Shown: positions 1-11,841 of the stretch, piece after piece
How positions within the stretch are numbered: position 1 is the first letter of the stretch
Layout: each line of letters begins with the position of its first letter
Assembly (NCBI RefSeq): GCF_900090045.1
Contig: NC_041787.1
Location: forward strand, 1,942,001 to 2,006,000
Origin: Plasmodium malariae
Taxonomy: Eukaryota; Apicomplexa; Aconoidasida; Haemosporida; Plasmodiidae
DNA length: 64,000 nt
Direction of reading: 5' to 3'
The notes under the pieces: model-generated
Seen by the model: only the letters and a program-made list of their open reading frames with translations
What the model was told of the DNA's origin: nothing
The model's database searches: none
Made by a program: the position numbers and the translations under genes

Positions 1-1019
1 AATGAATGAAGAACATGCAGTGATGAAGAAAACACAGCAAGATAAAAAATGCAAAAAAAAAAAAAAAAAAAAAATTACATTTGTTAATAATAAACTTAAT
101 AATAGGGACAAAGAGGAAAGTCTAATATTTGCATGCGTACTACTGACTAAGGGAAAAAACAGGTTTTTTCTAATTACATATTTTTCTCTACTACTGCTAA
201 TATGATTGCTCATGGTGCTGCTAGTAGTACTACTACTACTTTCAGTAGGCATAGATGTTTTGCTATCTAATAGTAGTATGTCCTCAGCACATTTATCAAA
301 TGACGTTGATAATTTCATAAGTAATGGAGATACTGTTTTTGGTGTTTTTGGCATAGGTAAAATAAGTAATGATAATATTAAGATTGATAAACTCTTAAAA
401 TGATTGTTGGTGAATTGTATAGCATATATTAATAATTGTATTAATGATATAGATGAAGATAATACATTTATATTTTGTATTTGATTATATTTTCTACAAT
501 ATAAAATTAAATTTAATATAAAATAAAAAAAGGAATTTTCAAATTTAAGAGAATTGGGTAATATTTCATTATTGTCTACTTCCTTTAAATTATTATTTTT
601 ATTAAAAAATTCTTTCATTGAAGATTTTACATAAAATGATAATTTTTGTAACAGTGTTATTATATTAAATATATCTGTTTGTGCAAATATTTCCAAATTT
701 TCAAAAAATATAAAAAAGAAAGAGAAGATATCATTAATTTCTTCTGCTGTATTTACAGCTGTGCTCATATATCTAATCACAGTGTTCATCATTTTATATA
801 AACTCAAAGATTTACATTGTTCTACACAATATTTTCTCAATTTTATTATTAAATAGTATACATATATAATATGGTTGTTGGGTATTTTGTCTGTTTCTAC
901 ATTTTCAAATATCCTTTTCACTAAGTCCTGCAAATAAATACATATACATAAGCATTTATAACTGGAGATGCAGAGAAGGTAGAGTGGAAGAAATGAAATC
1001 TATCCATAAATATAGATAC

Positions 1020-1102
<83 letters not shown>

Positions 1103-4100
1103 CATATATATATATATGAATATATAATGTCCCCTTAAGAGAAGAATAACTCCTGTTTTCCCCGCTCATACTCGCGAAAAATGTAATCAACGAAAATGCG
1201 TTACTGGATGATGACATTTTTACATTACTTCTGCTTGCAAATTTTTCGTTAATTTTTTAAGCACTGTTCCAACATTATTTTGTCATTCTTTTGTGCTTTC
1301 GTTTTTTTTTTATTTTCCTTTTTGACTAACGTTATTTTTAGAAATGGACAAATACAACCTGCTGTCGACCTGATCAGCCTGTTTTGATGAATACAAAGAT
1401 AATTCTAACTTTATTATGTAAATAATGAACGAGATATAAAGGCTGTAGTTGCCGCTATTTATTTTTAAGGAAAAAATACAGTCAAAAGCAAAGTAAATAT
1501 TTTTAATTTTTTTGATGTTTAACCATAGAGGTACATTTATTTTATACATTTCTTTTTTAATGCACGTAAAAAGAGATAATATTTTATCTTTTGTTATAAA
1601 ATAATAAGAATAAGATAAAGCCATAAATAAAAAAAGGGGGTTAATATTCACTTCAAAATCATTAAGTGAAAAAATATTTTCCACATAATTGTCTACTTTA
1701 CTGATATTCAACTTCTTTTCAATAAAATTCTTATCATGATTTAAGCATAGGTAAAAAATATATATTACAGTTTCTATTAGATCTTCATTATCATTAAAAT
1801 TAAATAACAAAACTTTCGTAAAATAGAAATCATTTTTCTTTATTATTTCAATCAATATATCTTTCTTGTTTTTCTTTTCTTTGAACAATTCGCCTTCTTC
1901 ATAAATTAGGAGCTCCAAAATTCTGTAGCATTCGGGGTCTTAACCCAGAAAAAGGGAAACGGAACACATGTGCGCACGTGTAAGCATATGCATATATACG
2001 CACGTACAGACACACGTATATACGCACAAATAACCATATACACACATACAAACACATAACCACATACATGTATGTCAACACTACATATGCATACACGTTC
2101 CTCTATTTGTGTCTCTCTTTCCATTACTGTAATTGTTACTATGCACATATTGAAAGAATAGTGTAAACGGCTTGTTTTTTATTAGGATCTGCTTTATTCT
2201 TTTCTTGTACTCTGCAAAAATTACAGAGGTTAGCTCTTTATAGTTATCTGTGTCTAATTGATCATTTTTGTTTTCACCATTTGTATCTACATGTTGCTCT
2301 ATTCGATTTTGAGCTGTATTATGAGGATCTTTTTCAAAGCAATGTAAATAGCTCGCAGAAATTTCCTCTACGTGCGTCAAAATATTCGAGAATAAATGAA
2401 AAAAAGGAGTAAAAAATGAAGAGAAGCATATACTAGTGCTTATATTGTTAAACAACTTTTTCCTCTCAGTTATATCTTCGAAAATATATATACAAGAAAG
2501 ATATAAAATTTTAATAAAGTTTAAAATGTCCTTTTCGAATGGAGTGTCTTTTCTTTCTTTCATAATATTTCTAAAAAATGAATGAAGTTCTATAAAAAAA
2601 TATAGGATTATTTTTATAAAGGTAAAAATTTGAAGCTCATTATCATTATCACCATCACTGTCATTATCGTTGTCATTATCGTTGTCATTATTGTTGTCAT
2701 TATTGTTGTCATTGTCATTATTATTGGCATTATTATTGTTATTATCAGTGTAAAAATTATCCTTTTCGTTAATTATCTCCTCATTTATCAAAAAATTATC
2801 ATTTCTATTTAAAATGTATGTTAATGAAAAAAGCAGTTTCATTATTGCCAAGCATAATTCATTTAAAGAGTTATTTGGTTCGTTATAAATCAGCTCCACA
2901 TATATATCTTCTTTATTCTTGTTTACAATTTTTATAATGTTTAATACTGTTTTTAATACTTTAAATAGAGAGGAAATGTTCGTAACGTAGAACTTATTTA
3001 TTATGTCGTTTGTGAAATATTTTGTGCGGCTCTCGCTTTTACATGAGATTGTGTGGGTTATAACCTCTGCGTGACCACTAATTCCTCTTATAATCTTACC
3101 ACTTATATGCTCTGTTACCTCACTTTTCATGCCATTCTTCAAACCGGTTCTCCTCTTATTGTGAGCACAAGGAAAATCGTTTTTATGTATTCTTGGACCC
3201 CTATAAAGGAAGCAATCATGAGCACAGTCATTCCCCTTAACAGATTCGTCATATATATTAGAGAACGTTTTCTTGTGTATAGGTAAATTCATTTCGTTTT
3301 TTTTTAATTCATACCTTTCTCCATTATTTTTGTTAATAACATTGCAACCCCTAGAGTTGTGATAAACATTTGTATTTATTCTGCTATTTTTTAATAAGAG
3401 ATTTTCAAAAAAAGAAATAATATCTTTAATATTTGTAGGAGCAGAATTAGGAGATACCACTAAAAAGGAAATTATATTAATAACTTTGAAAATATGAAGT
3501 ATTTTTATAGAGGAATAAGCAATATGAATAAGCATGTCCAAAGCTTTTAAAAAATAAAAGAAGATCGAATAATCACTACTTACATTATTATAAATACCAC
3601 TATTTCTATTTACATATTTTGAAATTATGTTTATTAGAACATCAAGCATGTAGTGGGCATGTGTATGAGAAAAAAGGGAATTATTAAAAAAAAAGGTAAC
3701 AAGAAAATTTAATGCTTTTTCTCTTAAACATTCATATTTTGTGTTTGATATAAAATCAAATATCCACTCAACAAGTGACGTATGAGATAAAATAATATTA
3801 ACAATTGCTTCATCAATACTACAAAATTTATAAAAAATGTCTAAACATTTCATTTGTATATCTCTATTAATATTGTTTAGTAATGCTTCTTGTAAATTAT
3901 CACACAAAATTATAAAAATGTGTATATTTTCATACTTTTCTGTTATTTTTATATCCAAGGTATTTTTTTCTTCTGAACCTGAATTATAATATGATTCCCC
4001 ATAAGATAAGGTGTTATTAATATCACGTGTTTTGAAATATACGTATGCGTTATTCTTTATCTCTTCTTTTGAGCCATTCTTCATGTTATGGATCCTTTTA

Positions 4101-6217
4101 TTTTCCTTGCAGATTGACTGAGAATGTATAGATTGAGATTCTTCTTGCACTATGATTTCTTCGAATTGTTCCAAATCCTCATTGCACCGATCGGATCCTT
4201 CCAAATATGACCCCTCCAAATATGGTTCGTCTGATTCTGGTTCTCCCAAGCCTGCTTCTTCTACCTCTTTATTCTCACTCGACTTAGAAATCCCTTCGTT
4301 GCTCCTACTCTGTTTAATATTTCCGATTTCAAACTCGTTTGGAATTGTTGTGGTGCTAATAATACTATATATACTTGAATTTAGATCATGGTAATAGTGC
4401 TGTTCGTTGCCTTGATTTTTGCTACTTTCCTGCTTCATTTGTAACGACTCCATGTTTATATTATCAGAATTCTCTTTAGTTTTAAAGAAATTGGAATTGC
4501 ATTCAATGCCTTTTTTTCCGTAATTACTATATTCCCCAGAAATGTTAGTAGAGATATTTATGATTCCTTTGTAGTTCTCACTACAGTTATTCATGAAATT
4601 TTTACTTTCTTTTGATAAATTTAAGCCTATTTTTTCTTTATAATAATTTCTTTTTAATAATTTACTAATGTTTTCCTCTTCGGATGATATGAGTTCATAT
4701 TCGTCACTATAATTGTGCACGAGTATTGTCTGTTCTTCTGATTGGTTATATTTATCTTTACATTTGTTTTTGTTTTTTTCCTGGATAAACATTCCTGTAC
4801 ATGCCTTTTCCTTTTGCCGGAATTTATAATTTATATGTTTTAATTCGACTTCTTTCGTATAATTTTCATTATATTTTTTTTCACTGTTTTTGCGTTTGTA
4901 AGTGAGCTTACCTTTCTCAGTGCTTTCTTCACCTTCATCTTTATAGATTTCAAAAAGTATTTCATTCTTATTATACTCGCTACGTCTACAAAGTTCTTCA
5001 GGTTTGCTAGCATCCCCAGATTCGTAACTAACATTATTTTTACCCAAATAATGACTTGTAAATAGGTCGTTCCAATTTCGTTCTTTTTGGTTAGAAGAAA
5101 TGTGTATGCTTGAGGAAAGGGTTTGTTGATGGTTACTATTACTGTTAATATTGTCTCCACTAACAATGGTAGGTGTGTTTATGGCTTCTTGACTGCCCTT
5201 TTTGCTTTCTGAGTGAAAAATGATTGTGTTGAAAAAGTAGGTTATATCATTAAGATTTTTAGTAATTAAATAAATAAACTCTATGCAATAATTACATAGA
5301 TCAGTGTTCTTATTAATATATTTAAAATTTTTAATTAGGATAATAAAAAAGTTTTTTAGTAAGTCATGTTTTATTTGCCATAGAGAATTTTCATTCCAAA
5401 GGCTGTAAATTATTTGAAGTGTTAGTAAAAGTTCTTTGTTGTTATAATCATCTACATTAATACTATCGTTTTGTTGATTTAAAAAAAATTGGTTAGGATA
5501 AAAATAAATTTTTTTTGGTTTTTCATTTTTGGAATTTTCATTAATTGAGTAATTTTGAATAAATAATTTCATAAAACCTTCAATGACTACTGATTCTTCT
5601 TTTAAAGTTGTGTGTATAACTTCTATATGATCTATTAAATTTTTTAAAAATTTTAGTATAAAGGAATTTTTTTTTTTTTTATTATACGATGAAATTTTTT
5701 TTAATCTAACAAGTACACAAGTATAAATTGCATCCTTAAAAATATTACACAAATCTTCAGAACAAATATTTAAAAATTCTTTGCATGCGTTAGTTGCTAG
5801 GATTATTAATTCGTTGTTAACAGAATAAGCATAATCATCCTCCTTATTATTATCATTATCTTGCTCATTTAATTTAGTTGTACCTTCTAAATATTCGAAA
5901 GTGTTTGATAAAAACAAAGTGTGATCAAGTAGAAAAAAAGAAAAATGATGACGAAAGTCATGACAATTGTTCACTGAATATATATCATTTAAACTTTTAA
6001 ATAATAAATATTTTTTATATAAAGGACAGTTATTAAAAAGAATTTTGTTAATGCACTCTGCACATAGTATGTTCTGTCGTTTATCAACAAAGCATTTATC
6101 ATGATTTTCTATCTTGTGCTCATCAGTTTGAAGTAGCAAAATGTCGTTGAATATTGTATTTAATTTTATCTCCATTTGATGATGTGTACGTTTTGAAAAA
6201 ATTATTGGGAGGCACAA
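1..6217 (-). CDS. Giant conserved Plasmodium protein, helical-repeat-like, function unknown (3' end outside window)
   Basis: I do not recognise the family. Exon 1 runs from ATG 6217 down to 2128; an in-frame Met at 6175 (start of [12 protein letters not shown]) is an equally good start. A GTAATG donor joins an acceptor after TTAAG, giving exon 2 at 1938-1331. A GTTAGT donor then joins TTTGCAG in phase 0, giving exon 3 at 927-79. A GTAATT donor at 78 starts an intron that leaves the window. I merged the pieces because only about 400 bases separate exons 2 and 3 and the phases agree; two genes would be unusually close. The product is at least about 1850 residues. It is rich in amphipathic helices alternating with Leu/Ile/Phe-rich segments (for example [12 protein letters not shown]), which suggests an ARM/HEAT-like solenoid. 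Acidic Asn/Ser/Glu low-complexity inserts occupy roughly residues 380-740, and an Asn-Asp tract is encoded near 2640-2750. There is no signal peptide or catalytic motif. Confidence 0.7.
1020..1122. repeat. (TA)n-rich intron block
   Basis: An interrupted TATATACATATATA array lies in the intron between exons 2 and 3 of the giant minus-strand gene. It breaks every reading frame, which supports reading this stretch as intron. Confidence 0.7.
2635..2745 (-). repeat. Coding trinucleotide-type repeat (Asn/Asp tract)
   Basis: On the minus strand this reads as runs of AAT/AAC and GAT/GAC codons, encoding an Asn-rich stretch that becomes alternating Asn-Asp. It lies inside exon 1 of the giant gene and interrupts the otherwise helical protein, a typical Plasmodium low-complexity insert. 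Confidence 0.85.
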
Positions 6218-7603
6218 GAATAAGACTCTTTCTGCCTAACAAGTTATATATATATATATATATATAAATGTATACATATATGTATATATATATGTATATA
6301 TATATGTATATATATATGTCGTATGAGCTTGCATGTAAATTTTCATGTGGGCTTCGTTACACGTGTGTAGTACTTGCGAGGATATATGATTGCACGTGTC
6401 GTAAAAAAATATACAGAATCAAAATTATAAAGAAAAAGAAAGACAAACGACGGAAAAAATAAAGGAAATTTCCAGCTCTTTTTCATATGCTTATTATATA
6501 TATGTGCGTAAATGTATTTTTTTTTTTTTTCGCTCGAAAATAATCTTAATGACCACGTGAAAGTAGTACTTGTTGCAATTTTTTTTTTAGCACAGTCAAG
6601 TGCTGCTAACATCAGTTACTGTATTAACAATGGTAACGTAACATACTATTGAAATAAATGATCATATATGTTAATGCCATTTAATATACTATAATAATAA
6701 TTTAAATTGCTATGTGTGCAAAGTTTAGTTCAAAGGTTGAGATTAAATATCACTTAATTTTTGTGGATTTGTTGTTTAAGCATGAACATAAGCAGGAATG
6801 TGTCATTTGGAATGCATTCTGCGTGAATTCGTCTTATTTTTATACGCATTTGTAAATATAAGAATGAATTAACATTTCACGAAATTTTTTTTTTTTTTTC
6901 TTCTTCCAAAGTGAATATATGCGGCTGCTTTTTAAATTGAAGAGGAAAAGAATGAGAAAGTTCATATATTTGAAAGAGTTAAAATAGCATGATAAAAGTA
7001 ACATAAGAATAAAAAACGAGAACAGAAAGAAAAACAAAAAAAAAAAAAAAAACAACAAAAAGAAGGATATCCACATAGATAAAAGCTTAAACGATATATG
7101 GTGAAAAATCTATAAATAAAAAAATATATACAAGCTAAAAAATCTGAAATTATAATTTAATACAAATAATCGCATATGAGTTTTTGCTCTTGTTTTTATT
7201 ATTAAAAAATTTATTTTTATTGTGATCTTAAAAGTTACAGGGTTTAAAGTGTTTAAATAAATTGTCATTACAAAGAAAAAAATAATCAAGATGAAAAGAC
7301 ATTAAAATTATAATACATTGACGCAGTAACATAATAAAACAATTCAAAAGTTTAGTCTTTATTTAATTACTTTATTTTTTTTACTTATAAATGTAGCGCT
7401 TGTGTGTATTTTGGTACTGTTACGAATGAATATGCAAACATGCCCCATGTATATAAGTATGTGTATGCAGTATGTACACACAATATAAGGGTAACATAAA
7501 AATTAAAACATACGTATGTACATTTTACCACAAATATGAAAAAAAAAAAAAAAAAAAATCAAACAAACAAAATTAGCAAATATTGAATAAAACATATAAT
7601 ATG

Positions 7604-7640
<37 letters not shown>

Positions 7641-7715
7641 CTATATGAGTAAATAAAATTACATTTAAAATATTTTACAAATAAGAAACAAAAAAAAAAA
7701 AAAAAATAGCACAGA
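6218..7715. other. Intergenic region between two minus-strand genes
   Basis: It separates the 3' end of SBDS from the start of the giant gene. It holds (TA)n/(TATG)n microsatellites at 6246-6330 and 7605-7637 and poly-A/T runs at 6519-6530, 6886-6900, 7028-7051 and 7541-7558. It should carry the 5' UTR and promoter of the giant gene, but no specific element can be named. A minus-strand reading frame at 6343-6612 has no supporting feature. Confidence 0.7.
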
Positions 7716-10129
7716 TCACATATCAACATGAAAGTGCGAAACGTCAAAGTCGATTTCTTTATATTCTTCAAGTGAAATGGGGGGTAATTTTTTGTACTTT
7801 CTTTTGACATTATATACATGAAAATCACTCCTACAATGTAATTTGTAATTACTTTTTTCTATTCTCGTTAAACAACTTGTGCACATTATTATATCTGCGC
7901 CATTTATGTTATCCTTTATCTCGTTATTGAGCTTTTGGCCCGATTTAGCTAGAATAATATTACTATTACTATTATTAATACTGTTGAACTCACTTTTTGT
8001 GATGCCTTCCTTATTCTCATTTCCGCCATTGAATTCCTGTTCATTTTCTTTATAACTCCATCCATCTTTCTCATTATCACTTTGGTTGATTCTACATTTA
8101 CCTTTCCCCTTAGTGTTACCATTACAGATGTTTTTATTTCCCTTAGTTTTACTTTTTTCCGTAGTATTTTCAATGTGTACATCCAGAATTACAGGAATGT
8201 CCCGATCGTTCTTTTTCTTTTTATTAAAAGTGGCTATTTTAACATTATTACTTAAAATTTTACTAGAACAATTTTTTTTATATTTCTTTGTTAAATCATG
8301 AATATATCTATAAACACAAGGGTAACATAAAAATACTATTTTATGAGTTCCCGAAAATTTTTCTTTTCTTTCTTTATCTTGTTTATTCTTTTTTTGTTTA
8401 AATTTTATTTTCAAATCATCACTAAAAGAGTCGCTCGCTTTGATATCATCATTCTGTACACTATTTTCCTTTTTGAGATTTTTTTTTTTTTCTTCCATAA
8501 AATTGTTATTGTGTAGTAAAACATTTTTTTCTTTCTTATCCTTTTTGGAGAAATTCTCATCTCTTTCATTGTAAGCTGTATCATTTATATCAAACACATT
8601 TTTCGGTTCATCTGGCTTGTCCTTTTCTTGTGTATCTTTTTGCTTTCTCCTGGTAGTATATTTGCTTACACGAATATTCGTATCGTTATTACTATTACTG
8701 GGGTTTTCACAATGATCAAATTTATCTTCATATTTGTAACCGTTACAGTTACTATAACCATCATTATAATTACCATCCTTATTTTCAGTTTCATACTTTT
8801 CTTCCCCTTTCATGTTTACGCTCTTAGGTTCGGCATTATAGTGTATAACTTCACCATTTTCCTGTACACTTAATTGAGATTCAACACATGTACTATCATT
8901 TTCGTGTCCATCCATGCTATTTTCATATGTATTAGTTTCTCTTTTTATATTTTCCTCTACATTATTATGTTCATATTCATGATTATGTTTAATATTTACA
9001 TTATCTACTCCACTTTTCATGTTATTGGTTACTTCTTGTTCTTCTATAATTACATTATTGCTATTTAAAAATTTTATTACTTCATCCTTTACAATATCAT
9101 CACAAATTATTTGTATTCTCATAAATGCTCTTTGAATTATTTCATCATATTCCTTACTTAAAATATCAAAAACTTTGAGGGCTTGTTTCTTTGCGCTGTC
9201 ATCTATATTTATACTATAGCCAAGATTTTTGACCATACCTGAAAAATTAGAATTTGAATATAGCACATGGGATGGTAAAATTTAAATACACAATTCCACA
9301 ATGTATGCATATACGTATGTATATATTTATGGTATGTTTGGTTACATTGGAATGAACTAATTTTTGTTTGTTTAAATTTTACTTTCTATCATATTTGTTG
9401 AGAGGGGATAACCCGTTTGCGGATTTACACTCATTTCGTGCAAAATTTCGATAATATCTTTGTAAATTTTTTCTTTTAATATCGTCCTTTCCTTGTTACT
9501 TATCTGTAACGTTCCTAACAATGAAAGTAATAATCATTCGATCAAAATGCCAGGGTTTGAACATATGGAAGCAACGAAAAGGAACAGCGAAAAGTAGCAA
9601 TGAAAAATGGTGCAACAAAAACGACGCAATATACATGGAGAAAAGGAAAATAAAACATTGTTATGCACTTGTATCTTTCATATAGGGTACCTTTTTCTAA
9701 AATAGTTTTGCATATTTCATAATTGTTATCAGTATTAAAGCATGCGCTCAATTCCGATTTTTTGGCTATCTCCCCTTTCGATATATTTGTGAAAATTAAA
9801 TGAGACTGAAGAACGTCATCTATGTTCAACTCGGTTCCTTTAAAAGAATAAAAAAGCAGTCGTAAAATATGAACAACATGAATGGGGAAGAGGCAAAAAA
9901 AAAAAAAAGTTAATCGTTCGAAAGCATTTTGTAAGACATGTGCATACATTACTTCTATTACAGGTATTTTTTTCAAATGTTTCTGAAAAAAAATGTTCTT
10001 ACCATTTCTCCAGTCAATAATTTTGTTTTTGTAACAAGCAATTTCGAATTTCTTCCCTTTGTGCTTGTATTTAACTATAGCAACATTTGTAAACTTTACT
10101 TGGTTTATCGGCTGAAATAGCGCCCCCAT
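7716..10129 (-). CDS. SBDS: Ribosome maturation protein SBDS with C-terminal zinc finger
   Basis: SBDS works with the GTPase EFL1 to release eIF6 from new 60S subunits. Four exons fit in phase: 10129-10003, 9837-9691, 9514-9383 and 9238-7716, giving 642 residues against about 250 in human. The N-terminal FYSH domain (MGALFQPINQVKFTNVAIVK onwards; DDVLQSHLIFTNISKGE) and the helical domain II (QTGYPLSTNMIE, SAKKQALKVFDIL) are clear. Domain III starts at FMRIQIICDD (about residue 174), is interrupted by a polar insert of about 225 residues (207-431), and seems to resume at HKIVFLCYPCVYRYIHDL. Low-complexity sequence follows, then a C-x2-C-x11-H-x5-H finger at C588, C591, H603 and H609, followed by VYNVKRKYKKLPPISLEEY as in REI1/ZNF622 proteins. 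The core family call is certain; the split of domain III is inferred by eye. Confidence 0.93.
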
Positions 10130-11207
10130 TATTATATCATATTTGAAGTAGACTTTAATTAATTAGGGGGGGGAAGTTGGAAAGGGGTTCACAGGTTAAC
10201 AAGAACGTGCACATATATATATATATATATTTATTTATTTATTTGTTTATTTTTATTCATACATTGATAAATACACGTCCGTACGTGGGAACTTACTCAC
10301 GCGTCCGTTTATGCGTTTTTCTTTATGACATTGTATAAGTTAATGCATTTGTTAATATGCGTACATTAATAAAAGCTTTAATATACAGGTTTATAAGTAC
10401 AATATATATTCCTCAAAAGGCAATGTACCATTACAGCTTGTATATTTTATGTTTGAGTAAAAAAAATAAATAAAATAAAATCAGGAAAAGTTGGAAGTTT
10501 GTTACATATTTTAAATGTTTTTGTTTTTTTTAACAATACTTAAATTATTATGTATATATACATATATGTACAAATTTTTTCGTAATATCATATTATGCAT
10601 AATAAATAACTGATATAACATATATATATATAATTTGAGTTTTAACAGATAAAATTTAGTTGCTTTATTTTTTTCAAATTATAAATCCCTAATTTAGTGT
10701 TAAAAAATATAATTTTTCCTTTTTAATAATAATTTAATTTTGCATATATATTTTTTTTAAGAATATAAAACAGTTCCGTTATTTACTTCTTTTCAATATT
10801 ATATTATGTATATATATTTTTTTTTTTTATCATTCAAAAAATTGTTATATATTATATATGTACATAGGAATGTATAACTATGCAAATATAAATATATATG
10901 TATGAATAATATATATATATATATATATATGTTTATAAATACAAACATACTTATGTGTAATTTATAAATATACGCTGTTGCTTCTTCGCATTAATGAGTT
11001 TTATATAATTTATTTTTTTGAAGTAGAGTAGTTAAAGAGTGAAGAAGAACGATAAAAAATGTTAACATCTAAAAATTTTGATTTGCATTTTTTTTGTTTT
11101 TGGAAATTATTTAGCAGTACATTTTATTAAGATCATATTTATTCAATCCATCTCCTTATTTATCTCTGTGTGCACTATACTATATGCGGGAAATTGAAAA
11201 AATAGTG

Positions 11208-11245
<38 letters not shown>

Positions 11246-11752
11246 GCATACTTAAGTGTTATACATGTATGTGCGAAGAAAAAAGCTACATGCTAATGTA
11301 AAACAAAAAAAACGTAACTTGATAAGAAATAACAAATTTTACGAAAACTAGAAAATAAATTATTATTATGTATAAAAATAATTATTTCTATCTTTTTTTT
11401 AATGTTTAAAAATTAATTTTCTTAAGAATTACGCATTTCATAAATTGAGGAAAAAAAGTGTAAAAAGTCATTGTTGCATAATTTATTATGTATGTGTAAA
11501 AACGTCTTAAAAACTTCACCAATGAGGCAACCATATTGTAATATGTAATAATAGTATTATATCTCTCAGAATTTTGATATGGATACCTTATGTAAAGACA
11601 TTCATGAACAAAAAAAAGAGATGGGAAAAAAAAAAAAAAAAAAAAAAATAAAAGGAAAGGAAAGGAAAGAGAAAAAAGAAACTGAAATGAAAATATTGTT
11701 CAAATGTTCCTTTAGGGAAAGACCTTAATTAAAAATTTATATCAAAATAATG

Positions 11753-11783
<31 letters not shown>

Positions 11784-11841
11784 ATAGGGAATGATAAGTT
11801 ACATATTTGGATGTTTATTTTAATAACATTAAAATAGGAAA
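10130..11841. other. Intergenic region between SBDS and ankyrin genes
   Basis: No credible gene is visible. It contains (TA)n runs at 10213-10230, 10908-10930 and 11211-11240 and long poly-A runs at 11626-11648 and 11753-11780. It lies upstream of SBDS and downstream of the ankyrin gene, so it probably holds the SBDS promoter and 5' UTR. Confidence 0.7.

Noticed and set aside
921..1217. Minus-strand frame [14 protein letters not shown] as a separate first exon
   Set aside because: Its donors (phase 1) do not fit the phase-0 acceptor at 928, and most of the frame is (TA)n; direct splicing from 1331 to 927 is in phase.
6343..6612. Minus-strand 89-residue frame starting MLAALDCAKKK
   Set aside because: It crosses a poly-A/T tract, has no splice partner that I can place, and lies in the expected 5' UTR of the giant gene.
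9542..10129. Unspliced 195-residue frame through the SBDS 5' region
   Set aside because: It reads through the intron at 10002-9838; the spliced form restores the SBDS family sequence.
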